Of a stretch of DNA of 64,000 bases, positions 1-14,330 are shown piece by piece. The translations under genes and the position numbers were made by a program. Within the stretch, counting starts at the first letter, position 1; the number at the start of each line of letters is the position of its first letter. Location of the stretch: the NCBI GenBank assembly GCA_023634235.1, contig JAMKCF010000014.1:1-64000 (forward strand), in the 5' to 3' direction. The stretch comes from Pisaster brevispinus. Taxonomy: Eukaryota > Echinodermata > Asteroidea > Forcipulatida > Asteriidae. The notes under the pieces are model-generated. The model made no database searches. It was not told the DNA's origin and saw only the letters and a program-made list of their open reading frames with translations.

Positions 1-1829
1 TAGCCCTAGCCCTAGCCCTAGCCCTAGCCCTAGCCCTAGCCCTAGCCCTAGCCCTAGCCCTAGCCCTAGCCCTAGCCCTAGCCCTAGCCCTAGCCCTAGC
101 CCTAGCCCTAGCCCTAGCCCTAGCCCTAGCCCTAGCCCTAGCCCTAGCCCTAGCCCTAGCCCTAGCCCTAGCCCTAGCCCTAGCCCTAGCCCTAGCCCTA
201 GCCCTAGCCCTAGCCCTAGCCCTAGCCCTAGCCCTAGCCCTAGCCCTAGCCCTAGCCCTAGCCCTAGCCCTAGCCCTAGCCCTAGCCCTAGCCCTAGCCC
301 TAGCCCTAGCCCTAGCCCTAGCCCTAGCCCTAGCCCTAGCCCTAGCCCTAGCCCTAGCCCTAGCCCTAGCCCTAGCCCTAGCCCTAGCCCTAGCCCTAGC
401 CCTAGCCCTAGCCCTAGCCCTAGCCCTAGCCCTAGCCCTAGCCCTAGCCCTAGCCCTAGCCCTAGCCCTAGCCCTAGCCCTAGCCCTAGCCCTAGCCCTA
501 GCCCTAGCCCTAGCCCTAGCCCTAGCCCTAGCCCTAGCCCTAGCCCTAGCCCTAGCCCTAGCCCTAGCCCTAGCCCTAGCCCTAGCCCTAGCCCTAGCCC
601 TAGCCCTAGCCCTAGCCCTAGCCCTAGCCCTAGCCCTAGCCCTAGCCCTAGCCCTAGCCCTAGCCCTAGCCCTAGCCCTAGCCCTAGCCCTAGCCCTAGC
701 CCTAGCCCTAGCCCTAGCCCTAGCCCTAGCCCTAGCCCTAGCCCTAGCCCTAGCCCTAGCCCTAGCCCTAGCCCTAGCCCTAGCCCTAGCCCTAGCCCTA
801 GCCCTAGCCCTAGCCCTAGCCCTAGCCCTAGCCCTAGCCCTAGCCCTAGCCCTAGCCCTAGCCCTAGCCCTAGCCCTAGCCCTAGCCCTAGCCCTAGCCC
901 TAGCCCTAGCCCTAGCCCTAGCCCTAGCCCTAGCCCTAGCCCTAGCCCTAGCCCTAGCCCTAGCCCTAGCCCTAGCCCTAGCCCTAGCCCTAGCCCTAGC
1001 CCTAGCCCTAGCCCTAGCCCTAGCCCTAGCCCTAGCCCTAGCCCTAGCCCTAGCCCTAGCCCTAGCCCTAGCCCTAGCCCTAGCCCTAGCCCTAGCCCTA
1101 GCCCTAGCCCTAGCCCTAGCCCTAGCCCTAGCCCTAGCCCTAGCCCTAGCCCTAGCCCTAGCCCTAGCCCTAGCCCTAGCCCTAGCCCTAGCCCTAGCCC
1201 TAGCCCTAGCCCTAGCCCTAGCCCTAGCCCTAGCCCTAGCCCTAGCCCTAGCCCTAGCCCTAGCCCTAGCCCTAGCCCTAGCCCTAGCCCTAGCCCTAGC
1301 CCTAGCCCTAGCCCTAGCCCTAGCCCTAGCCCTAGCCCTAGCCCTAGCCCTAGCCCTAGCCCTAGCCCTAGCCCTAGCCCTAGCCCTAGCCCTAGCCCTA
1401 GCCCTAGCCCTAGCCCTAGCCCTAGCCCTAGCCCTAGCCCTAGCCCTAGCCCTAGCCCTAGCCCTAGCCCTAGCCCTAGCCCTAGCCCTAGCCCTAGCCC
1501 TAGCCCTAGCCCTAGCCCTAGCCCTAGCCCTAGCCCTAGCCCTAGCCCTAGCCCTAGCCCTAGCCCTAGCCCTAGCCCTAGCCCTAGCCCTAGCCCTAGC
1601 CCTAGCCCTAGCCCTAGCCCTAGCCCTAGCCCTAGCCCTAGCCCTAGCCCTAGCCCTAGCCCTAGCCCTAGCCCTAGCCCTAGCCCTAGCCCTAGCCCTA
1701 GCCCTAGCCCTAGCCCTAGCCCTAGCCCTAGCCCTAGCCCTAGCCCTAGCCCTAGCCCTAGCCCTAGCCCTAGCCCTAGCCCTAGCCCTAGCCCTAGCCC
1801 TAGCCCTAGCCCTAGCCCTAGCCCTAGCC
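1..1829. repeat. Terminal telomere-like array, perfect (TAGCCC)n
   Basis: About 305 uninterrupted copies of TAGCCC, with no deviation seen from base 1 to the join with the satellite at 1,830. The complementary strand reads (GGGCTA)n, that is CTAGGG. This differs by one base from the metazoan canonical TTAGGG, which occurs further in as interstitial blocks. The + strand is the C-rich strand running inward, as expected at a left chromosome end. Two readings are possible: this is the true terminal repeat, or it is a homogenised variant tract proximal to a canonical telomere missing from the assembly. The sequence cannot separate them. Confidence 0.93.
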
Positions 1830-4800
1830 AACCAAACGACCAAACGACCAAACGATCGAACGACCAGTTGACCAATCAATCAAACGACCAAACGACCAAA
1901 CGATCGAACGACTAGTTGACTAATCGATCAAACGAACAAAAGACCAAACAATCGTACGACTAATTGACCAATCAAGCAAACGACCAAACCACCAAACGAT
2001 CGAACGACAAGTTGACCAATCAATCAAACAACCAAACGACAAAACGATCGAACGACCAAACGATCGAACGACCAGTTGACCAATCAATCAAACGACCAAA
2101 CGGCCAAACGATCGAACGACTAGTTGACAAATCGATCAAGCGAGCAAAAGACCAAACGATCGAACGACTAATTGACCAATCAATCAAACGACCAAACCAC
2201 CAAACGATCGAACGACCAGTTGACCAATCAATCAAACAACCAAACGACCAAACGATCGAACGACTAGTTGATTAAATAATCAAACAACCAAACGACCAAA
2301 CGATCGAACGACTAGTTGATTAAATAATCAAACAACCAAACGACCAAACGATCGAGCGACCAGTTGACCAATTAATCAAACGACCAAACCATCAAACGAT
2401 CGAACGACCAGATGACCAATCAATCAAACGACCAAACCACCAAACGATCGAACGACCAGTTGACCAATCAATCAAACGACCAAACGACCAAACGATCGAA
2501 CGACTAGTTGACCAATCAATCAAACGACCAAACCACCAAACGATCGAACGACCAGTTGACCAATCAATCAAACGACCAAACGACCAAACGATCGAACGAC
2601 TAGTTGACCAATCAATCAAATGACCATTACACCAAACGATCGAACGACCAGTTGACCAATCAATCAAACAACCAAACGACCAAACGATTGAACGACTAGT
2701 TGATTAAACAATCAAACAACCAAACGACCAAACGACCAAACGATCGAACGACCAGTTGATCAAACGACCAAACGACCAAACGATCGAACGACTAGTTGAC
2801 AAATCGATCAAACGACCAAAAGACCAAACGAGCGAACGACTAATTGACCAATCAATCAAACGACCAAACCACCAAACGATCGAACGACCAGTTGACCAAT
2901 CAATCAAACAACCAAACGACCAAACGACCAATCAATCAAACTACCAAACGACCAAAAGATCGAACGACTAGTTGACTAATCGATCAAACGACCAAAAGAC
3001 CAAACGATCGAACTACTAATTGACCAATCAATCAAACGACCAAACGACCAAACGATCGAACGACCAGTTGACCAATCAATCAAACGACCAAACCACCAAA
3101 CAATCGAACGACCAGTTGACCAATCAATCAAACAACCAAACCACCAAACGATCGAACGACCAGTTGACCAATCAATCAAACGACCAAACCACCAAACGAT
3201 CAAACGACCAGTTGACCAATCAATCAAACAACCAAACGACCAAACGATCGAACGACTAGTTGATTAAACAATCAAACAACCAAACGACCAAACGATCGAG
3301 CGACCAGTTGACCAATCAATCAAACGACCAAACCACCAAACGATCGAACGACCAGTTGACCAATCAATCAAACGACCAAACCACCAAACGATCGAACGAC
3401 CAGTTGACCAATCAATCAAACAACCAAACGACCAAACGATCGAACGACCAGTTGACCAATCAATCAAGCGACCAAACCATCAAACGATCGAACGACCAGT
3501 TGACCAATCAATCAAACAACCAAACGACAAAACGATCGAACGACTAGTTGATTAAACAATCAAACAACCAAACGACCAAACGACCAAACGATCGAACGAC
3601 CAGTTGACCACATCAATCAAACGACCAAACAACCAAACGATCGAACGACCAGTTGACCAATCAATCAAACAACCAAACGACCAAACGATCGAACGACCAG
3701 TTGACCACTCAATCAAACGACCAAACCACCAAACGATCGAACTACCAGTTGACCAATCAATCAAACAACCAAACGACCAAACGATCGAACAACCAGTTGA
3801 CCAATCAATCAAACAACCAAACGACCAAACGATCGAACGACTAGTTGATTAAACAATCAAACAACCAAACGAACAAACGACCAAACGATCGAACGACCAG
3901 TTGACCAATCAATCAAACGACCAAACAACCAAACGATCGAACGACTAGTTGACTAATCGATCAAACGACCAAAAGACCAAACGATCGAACGACTAGTTGA
4001 CCAATCAATCAAACAACCAAACGACCAAACGATCGAACGACCAGTTGACCAATCAATCAAACGACCAAACCACCAAACGATCGAACGACCAGTTGACCAA
4101 TCAATCAAACAACCAAACCACCAAACGATCGAACGACCAGTTGACCAATCAATCAAACGACCAAACGACCAAACGATCGAACGACTAGTTGATTAAACAA
4201 TTAAACAACCAAACGACCAAACGACCAAACAATCGAACGACCAGTTGACCAATCAATCAAACGACCAAACGACCAAACGATCGAACGACTAGTTGACTAA
4301 TCGATCAAACGACCAAAAGACCAAACGATCGAACGACTAGTTGACCAATCAATCAAACGACCAAACGACCAAACGATCGAACGACCAGTTGACCAATCAA
4401 TCAAACAACCAAACCACCAAACGATCGAACGACCAGTTGACCAATCAATCAAACAACCAAACCACCAAACGATCGAACGACCAGTTGACCAATCAATCAA
4501 ACGAGCAAACCACCAAACGATCGAACGACCAGTTGACCAATCAATCAAACAACCAAACGACCAAACGATCGAACGACTAGTTGAGTAAACAATCAAACAA
4601 CCAAACGACCAAACGATCAAGCGACCAGTTGACCAATCAGTCAAACGACCAAACCACCAAACGATCGTACGACCAGTTGACCAATCAATCAAACGACCAA
4701 ACCACCAAACGATCGAACGACCAGTTGACCAATCAATCAAACAACCAAACGACCAAACGATCGAACGACCAGTTGACCAATCAATCAAACGACCAAACCA

Positions 4801-5404
4801 ACAAACGATCGAACGACCAGTTGACCAATCAATCAAACAACCAAACGACCAAACGATCGAACGACTAGTTGATTAAACAATCAAACAACCAAAAGACCAA
4901 ACGACCAAACGATCGAACGACCAGTTGACCAATCAATCAAACGACCAAACGACCAAACGATCGAAGGACTAGTTGACTAATCGATCAAACGACCAAAAGA
5001 CCAAACGATCGAACGACTAGTTGACCAATCAATCAAACGACCAAACGACCAAACGATCGAACGACCAGTTGACCAATCAATCAAACGACCAAACCACCAA
5101 ACGATCGAACGACCAGTTGACCAATCAATCAAACAACCAAACCACCAAACGATCGAACGACCAGTTGACCAATCAATCAAACGACCAAACCACCAAACGA
5201 TCGAACGACCAGTTGACCAATCAATCAAACGAGCAAACCACCAAACGATCGAACGACCAGTTGACCAATCAATCAAACAACCAAACCACCAAACGATCGA
5301 ACGACCAGTTGACCAATCAATCAAACAACCAAACCACCAAACGATCGAACGACCAGTTGACCAAACAATCAAACAACAAAACGACCAAACGATCGAACGA
5401 CTAG
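1830..5404. repeat. Outer satellite segment, mixed unit order
   Basis: The portion next to the telomere has the most unit-to-unit variation, including diverged units near 1,900-2,900. I did not find a long block in it that recurs as an exact multi-kb copy elsewhere. It joins the telomere array directly: the last TAGCC runs into AACCAAACGACC with no transitional degenerate telomere repeats. Confidence 0.7.
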
Positions 5405-8400
5405 TTGATTAAACAATCAAATAACCAAACGACCAAACGATCGAGCGACCAGTTGACCAATCAATCAAACGACCAAACCACCAAACCATCGAACGACCAG
5501 TTGACCAATAAATCAAACGACCAAACCACCAAACGATCGGACGACCAGTTGACCAATCAATCAAACAAGCAAACGACCAAACGATCGAACGACCAGTTGA
5601 CCAATCAATCAAACGTCCAAAAGACCAAACGATCGAACGACTAGTTGACCAATCAATCAAACGACCAAACGACCAAACGATCGAACGAACAGTTGACCAA
5701 TCAATCAAACGACCAAACCACCACTCGATCGAACGACCAGTTGACCAATCAATCAAACAACCAAACGACCAAACGATCGAACGACCAGTTGACCAATCAA
5801 TCAAACGACCAAACCACCAAACGATCGAACGACCAGTTGACGAATCAATCAAACGACCAAACCACCAAACGATCGAACGACCAGTTGACCAATCAATCAA
5901 ACAACCAAACGACCAAACGATCGAACGACCAGTTGACCAATCAATCAAGCGACCAAACCACCAAACGATCGAACGACCAGTTGACCAATCAATCAAACGA
6001 CCAAATGACCAAACGATCGAACGACTAGTTTATTAAACAATCAAACAACCAAACGACCAAACGACCAAACGATCGAACGACCAGTTGACCAATCAATCAA
6101 ACGACCAAACGACCAAACGATCGAACGACTAGTTGACTAATCGATCAAACGACCAAAAGACCAAACGATCGAACGACTAGTTGACCAATCAATCAAACGA
6201 CCAAACGACCAAACGATCGAACCACCTGTTGACCAATCAATCAAACGACCAAACCACCAAACGATCGAACGACCAGTTGACCAATCAATCAAACAACCAA
6301 ACCACCAAACGATCGAACGACCAGTTGACCAATCAATCAAACGACCAAACCACCAAACGATCGAACGACCAGTTGACCAATCAATCAAAAAACCAAACGA
6401 CCAAACGATCGAACGACTAGTTGATTAAACAATCAAACAACCAAACGAACAAACGACCAAACGATCGAACGACCAGTTGACCAATCAATCAAACGACCAA
6501 ACTACCAAACGATCGAACGACCAGTTGACCAATCAATCAAACGACCAAACCACCAAACGATCGAACGACCAGTTGACCAATCAATCAAACAACCAAACCA
6601 CCAAACGATCGAACGACCAGTTGACCAATCAATCAAACGACCAAACCACCAAACGATCGAACGACCAGTTGACCAATCAATCAAACAACCAAACGACCAA
6701 ACGATCGAACGACCAGTTGACCAATCAATCAAACGACCAAACCACCGAACGATCGAACGACCAGTTGACCAATCAATCAAACAACCAAACGACCGAACGA
6801 TCGAACGACTAGTTGATTAAACAATCAAACAACCAAACGACCAAACGATCGAACGACCAGTTGACCAATCAATCAAACGACCAAACGACCAAACGATCGA
6901 ACGACTACTTGACCAATCAATCAAACGACCAAACGACCAAACAATCGAACGACCAGTTGACCAATCAATCAAACGACCAAACCACCAAACGATCGAACGA
7001 TCAGTTGACCAATCAATCAAACAACCAAACGACCAAACGATCGAACGACTAGTTGAGTAAACAATCAAACAACCAAACGACCAAACGATCGAGCGACCAG
7101 TTGACCAATCAATCAAACGACCAAACCACCAAACGATCGAACGACCAGTTGACCATTCAATCAAACGACCAAACCACCAAACGATCGAACGACCAGTTGA
7201 CCAATCAATCAAACAACAAAACGACCAAACGATCGAACGACTAGTTGACCAATCAATCAAACGACCAAACCACCAAACGATCGAACGACCAGTCGACCAA
7301 TCAATCAAACAACCAAACCACCAAACTATCGAACGACCAGTTGACCAATCAATCAAACGACCAAACCACCAAACGATCGAACGACCAGTTGACCAAACAA
7401 TCAAACAACAAAACGACCAAACGATGGAACGACTGGTTGATTAAACAATCAAATAACCAAACGACCAAACGATCGAGCGACCAGTTGACCAATCAATCAA
7501 ACGACCAAACCACCAAACGATCGAACGACCAGTTGACCAATCAATCAAACAACTAAACGACCAAACGATCGAACGACCAGTTGAACAATCAATCAAGCGA
7601 CCAAACCACCAAACGATCGAACGACCAGTTGACCAATCAATCAAACGACCAAATGACCAAACGATCGAACGACTAGTTTATTAAACAATCAAACAACCAA
7701 ACGACCAAACGACCAAACGATCGAACGACCAGTTGACCAATCAATCAAACGACCAAACGACCAAACGATCGAACGACTAGTTGACTAATCGATCAAACGA
7801 CCAAAAGACCAAACGATCGAACGACTAGTTGACCAATCAATCAAACGACCAAACGACCAAACGATCGAACCACCAGTTGACCAATCAATCAAACGACTAA
7901 ACCACCAAACGATCGAACGACCAGTTGACCAATCAATCAAACAACCAAACCACCAAACGATCGAACGACCAGTTGACCAATCAATCAAACGACCAAACCA
8001 CCAAACGATCGAACGACCAGTTGACCAATCAATCAAAAAACCAAACGACCAAACGATCGAACGACTAGTTGATTAAACAATCAAACAACAAAACGACCAA
8101 ACGACCAAACGATCGAACGACCAGTTGACCAATCAATCAAACGACCAAACGACCAAACGATCGAACGACCAGTTGACCAATCAATCAAACGACCAAACCA
8201 CCAAACGATCGAACGACCAGTTGACCAATCAATCAAACAACCAAACCACCAAACGATCGAACGACCAGTTGACCAATCAATCAAACGACCAAACCACCAA
8301 ACGATCGAACGACCAGTTGACCAATCAATCAAACAACCAAACGACCAAACGATCGAACGACTAGTTGAGTAAACAATCAAACAACCAAACGACCAAACGA

Positions 8401-9092
8401 TCGAGCGACCAGTTGACCAATCAATCAAACGACCAAACCACCAAACGATCGAACGACCAGTTGACCAATCAATCAAACGACCAAACCACCAAACGATCGA
8501 ACGACCAGTTGACCAATCAATCAAACAACCAAACGACCAAACGATCGAACGACCAGTTGACCAATCAATCAAACGACCAAACCACCAAACGATCGAACGA
8601 CCAGTTGACCAATCAATCAAACAACCAAACGACCAAACGATCGAACGACCAGTTGACCAATCAATCAAACGACCAAACCACCAAACGATCGAACGACCAG
8701 TTGACCAATCAATCAAACAACCAAACGACCGAACGATCGAACGACTAGTTGATTAAACAATCAAACAACCAAACGACCAAACGACCAAACGATCGAACGA
8801 CCAGTTGACCAATCAATCAAACGACCAAACGACCAAACGATCGAACGACTAGTTGACCAATCAATCAAACGACCAAACGACCAAACGATCGAACGACCAC
8901 TTGACCAATCAATCAAACGACCAAACCACCAAACGATCGAACGACCAGTTGACCAATCAATCAAACGAGCAAACCACCAAACGATCGAACGACCAGTTGA
9001 CCAATCAATCAAACAACCAAACCACCAAACGATCGAACGACCAGTTGACCAAACAATCAAACAACAAAACGACCAAACGATCGAACGACTAG
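5405..9092. repeat. Higher-order satellite repeat, unit 1 (3,688 bp)
   Basis: Landmark unit variants recur 3,688 bp further on, starting exactly where this block ends: the AATAAATCAAACG variant near 5,507, CCACTCGATCG near 5,721 and the GAATCAATC variant near 5,842. Matching positions include 5,405 to 9,093, 5,645 to 9,333 and 6,181 to 9,869. The block is therefore a tandem higher-order unit of the 48-bp satellite. Confidence 0.8.
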
Positions 9093-10940
9093 TTGATTAA
9101 ACAATCAAATAACCAAATGACCAAACGATCGAGCGACCAGTTGACCAATCAATCAAACGACCAAACCACCAAACCATCGAACGACCAGTTGACCAATAAA
9201 TCAAACGACCAAACCACCAAACGATCGAACGACCAGTTGACCAATCAATCAAACAAGCAAACGACCAAACGATCGAACGACCAGTTGACCAATCAATCAA
9301 ACGTCCAAAAGACCAAACGATCGAACGACTAGTTGACCAATCAATCAAACGACCAAACGACCAAACGATCGAACGACCAGTTGACCAATCAATCAAACGA
9401 CCAAACCACCACTCGATCGAACGACCAGTTGACCAATCAATCAAACAACCAGACGACCAAACGATCGAACGACCAGTTGACCAATCAATCAAACGACCAA
9501 ACCACCAAACGATCGAACGACCAGTTGACGAATCAATCAAACGACCAAACCACCAAACGATCGAACGACCAGTTGACCAATCAATCAAACAACCAAACGA
9601 CCAAACGATCGAACGACCAGTTGACCAATCAATCAAGCGACCAAACCACCAAACGATCGAACGACCAGTTGACCAATCAATCAAACGACCAAATGACCAA
9701 ACGATCGAACGAGTAGTTTATTAAACAATCAAACAACCAAACGACCAAACGACCAAACGATCGAACGACCAGTTGACCAATCAATCAAACGACCAAACGA
9801 CCAAACGATCGAACGACTAGTTGACTAATCGATCAAACGACCAAAAGACCAAACGATCGAACGACTAGTTGACCAATCAATCAAACGACCAAACGACCAA
9901 ACGATCGAACCACCAGTTGACCAATCAATCAAACGACCAAACCACCAAACGATCGAACAACCAGTTGACCAATCAATCAAACAACCAAACCACCAAACGA
10001 TCGAACGACCAGTTGACCAATCAATCAAACGACCAAACCACCAAACGATCGAACGACCAGTTGACCAATCAATCAAAAAACCAAACGACCAAACGATCGA
10101 ACGACTAGTTGATTAAACAATCAAACAACCAAACGAACAAACGACCAAACGATCGAACGACCAGTTGACCAATCAATCAAACGACCAAACGACCAAACGA
10201 TCGAACGACCAGTTGACCAATCAATCAAACGACCAAACCACCAAACGATCGAACGACCAGTTGACCAATCAATCAAACAACCAAACCACCAAACGATCGA
10301 ACGACCAGTTGACCAATCAATCAAACGACCAAACCACCAAACGATCGAACGACCAGTTGACCAATCAATCAAACAACCAAACGACCAAACGATCGAACGA
10401 CCAGTTGACCAATCATTCAAACGACCAAACCACCGAACGATCGAACGACCAGTTGACCAATCAATCAAACAACCAAACGACCGAACGATCGAACGACTAG
10501 TTGATTAAACAATCAAACAACCAAACGACCAAACGACCAAACGATCGAACGACCAGTTGACCAATCAGTCAAACGACCAAACGACCAAACGATCGAACGA
10601 CTAGTTGACCAATCAATCAAACGACCAAACCACCAAACGATCGAACGACCAGTTGACCAATCAATCAAACAACCAAACCACCAAACGATCGAACGACCAG
10701 TTGACCAATCAATCAAACGACCAAACCACCAAACGATCGAACGACCAGTTGACCAATCAATCAATCGAGCAAACCACCAAACGATCGAACGACCAGTTGA
10801 CCAATCAATCAAACAACCAAACCACCAAACGATCGAACGACCAGTTGACCAATCAATCAAACAACCAAACCACCAAACGATCGAACGACCAGTTGACCAA
10901 ACAATCAAACAACAAAACGACCAAACGATCGAACGACTAG
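9093..10940. repeat. Higher-order satellite repeat, unit 2 (shortened, 1,848 bp)
   Basis: Repeats the first half of the preceding unit with only scattered substitutions, then gives way to a third copy starting at 10,941 (9,093 to 10,941 and 9,333 to 11,181, both 1,848 bp). It lacks the second half of unit 1, so it is a truncated unit, as expected from unequal exchange. Confidence 0.75.
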
Positions 10941-13900
10941 TTGATTAAACAATCAAATAACCAAACGACCAAACGATCGAGCGACCAGTTGACCAATCAA
11001 TCAAACGACCAAACCACCAAACCATCGAACGACCAGTTGACCAATAAATCAAACGACCAAACCACCAAACGATCGAACGACCAGTTGACCAATCAATCAA
11101 ACAAGCAAACGACCAAACGATCGAACGACCAGTTGACCAATCAATCAAACGACCAAAAGACCAAACGATCGAACGACTAGTTGACCAATCAATCAAACGA
11201 CCAAACGACCAAACGATCGAACGACCAGTTGACCAATCAATCAAACGACCAAACCACCACTCGATCGAACGACCAGTTGACCAATCAATCAAACAACCAA
11301 ACGACCAAACGATCGAACGACCAGTTGACCAATCAATCAAACGACCAAACCACCAAACGATCGAACGACCAGTTGACGAATCAATCAAACGACCAAACCA
11401 CCAAACGATCGAACGACCAGTTGACCAATCAATCAAACGACCAAATGACCAAACGATCGAACGACTAGTTTATTAAACAATCAAACAACCAAACGACCAA
11501 ACGACCAAACGATCGAACGACCAGTTGACCAATCAATCAAACGACCAAACGACCAAACGATCGAACGACTAGTTGACTAATCGATCAAACGACCAAAAGA
11601 CCAAACGATCGAACGACTAGTTGACCAATCAATCAAACGACCAAACGACCAAACGATCGAACCACCAGTTGACCAATCAATCAAACGACCAAACCACCAA
11701 ACGATCGAACGACCAGTTGACCAATCAATCAAACAACCAAACCACCAAACGATCGAACGACCAGTTGACCAATCAATCAAACGACCAAACCACCAAACGA
11801 TCGAACGACCAGTTGACCAATCAATCTAAAAACCAAACGACCAAACGATCGAACGACTAGTTGATTAAACAATCAAACAACCAAACGAACAAACGACCAA
11901 ACGATCGAACGACCAGTTGACCAATCAATCAAACGACCAAACGACCAAACGATCGAACGACCAGTTGACCAATCAATCAAACGACCAAACCACCAAACGA
12001 TCGAACGACCAGTTGACCAATCAATCAAACAACCAAACCACCAAACGATCGAACGACCAGTTGACCAATCAATCAAACGACCAAACCACCAAACGATCGA
12101 ACGACCAGTTGACCAATCAATCAAACAACCAAACGACCAAACGATCGAACGACCAGTTGACCAATCAATCAAACGACCAAACCACCGAACGATCGAACGA
12201 CCAGTTGACCAATCAATCAAACAACCAAACGACCGAACGATCGAACGACTAGTTGATTAAACAATCAAACAACCAAACGACCAAACGATCGAACGACCAG
12301 TTGACCAATCAATCAAACGACCAAACGACCAAACAATCGAACGACCAGTTGACCAATCAATCAAACGACCAAACCACCAAACGATCGAACGACCAGTTGA
12401 CCAATCAATCAAACAACCAAACGACCAAACGATCGAACGACTAGTTGAGTAAACAATCAAACAACCAAACGACCAAACGATCGAGCGACCAGTTGACCAA
12501 TCAATCAAACGACCAAACCACCAAACGATCGAACGACCAGTTGACCATTCAATCAAACGACCAAACCACCAAACGATCGAACGACCAGTTGACCAATCAA
12601 TCAAACAACAAAACGACCAAACGATCGAACGACTAGTTGACCAATCAATCAAACGACCAAACCACCAAACGATCGAACGACCAGTTGACCAATCAATCAA
12701 ACAACCAAACCACCAAACGATCGAACGACCAGTTGACCAATCAATCAAACGACCAAACCTACAAACGTTCGAACGACCAGTTGACCAAACAATCAAACAA
12801 CAAAACGACCAAACGATCGAACGACTAGTTGATTAAACAATCAAATAACCAAACGACCAAACGATCGAGCGACCAGTTGACCAATCAATCAAACGACCAA
12901 ACCACCAAACGATCGAACGACCAGTTGACCAATCAATCAAACAACTAAACGACCAAACGATCGAACGACCAGTTGACCAATCAATCAAGCGACCAAACCA
13001 CCAAACGATCGAACGACCAGTTGACCAATCAATCAAACGACCAAATGACCAAACGATCGAACGACTAGTTTATTAAACAATCAAACAACCAAACGACCAA
13101 ACGACCAAACGATCGAACGACCAGTTGACCAATCAATCAAACGACCAAACGACCAAACGATCGAACGACTAGTTGACTAATCGATCAAACGACCAAAAGA
13201 CCAAACGATCGAACGACTAGTTGACCAATCAATCAAACGACCAAACGACCAAACGATCGAACCACCAGTTGACCAATCAATCAAACGACCAAACCACCAA
13301 ACGATCGAACGACCAGTTGACCAATCAATCAAACAACCAAACCACCAAACGATCGAACGACCAGTTGACCAATCAATCAAACGACCAAACCACCAAACGA
13401 TCGAACGACCAGTTGACCAATCAATCAAAAAACCAAACGACCAAACGATCGAACGACTAGTTGATTAAACAATCAATCAACCAAACGACCAAACGACCAA
13501 ACGATCGAACGACCAGTTGACCAATCAATCAAACGACCAAACGACCAAACGATCGAACGACCAGTTGACCAATCAATCAAACGACCAAACCACCAAACGA
13601 CCAGTTGACCAATCAATCAAACAACCAAACCACCAAACGATCGAACGACCAGTTGACCAATCAATCAAACGACCAAACCACCAAACGATCGAACGACCAG
13701 TTGACCAATCAATCAAACAACCAAACGACCAAACGATCGAACGACTAGTTGAGTAAACAATCAAACAACCAAACGACCAAACGATCGAGCGACCAGTTGA
13801 CCAATCAATCAAACGACCAAACCACCAAACGATCGAACGACCAGTTGACCAATCAATCAAACGACCAAACCACCAAACGATCGAACGACCAGTTGACCAA

Positions 13901-14330
13901 TCAATCAAACAACCATACGACCAAACGATCGAACGACCAGTTGACCAATCAATCAAACGACCAAACCACCAAACGATCGAACGACCAGTTGACCAATCAA
14001 TCAAACAACCAAACGACCAAACGATCGAACGACCAGTTGACCAATCAATCAAACGACCAAACCACCAAACGATCGAACGACCAGTTGACCAATCAATCAA
14101 ACAACCAAACGACCGAACGATCGAACGACTAGTTGATTAAACAATCAAACAACCAAACGACCAAACGACCAAACGATCGAACGACCAGTTGACCAATCAA
14201 TCAAACGACCAAACGACCAAACGATCGAACGACTAGTTGACCAATCAATCAAACGACCAAACGACCAAACGATCGAACGACCACTTGACCAATCAATCAA
14301 ACGACCAAACCACCAAACGATCGAACGACT
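10941..14330. repeat. Higher-order satellite repeat, unit 3
   Basis: Aligns with unit 1 at offsets that step from 5,536 to 5,440 to 5,392 to 5,384 bp along its length (for example 6,813 to 12,253, 7,245 to 12,637 and 8,365 to 13,749). The first two steps are losses of two and one whole 48-bp units; the last is an 8-bp change, the size of one subunit. The right boundary is approximate. Confidence 0.7.
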
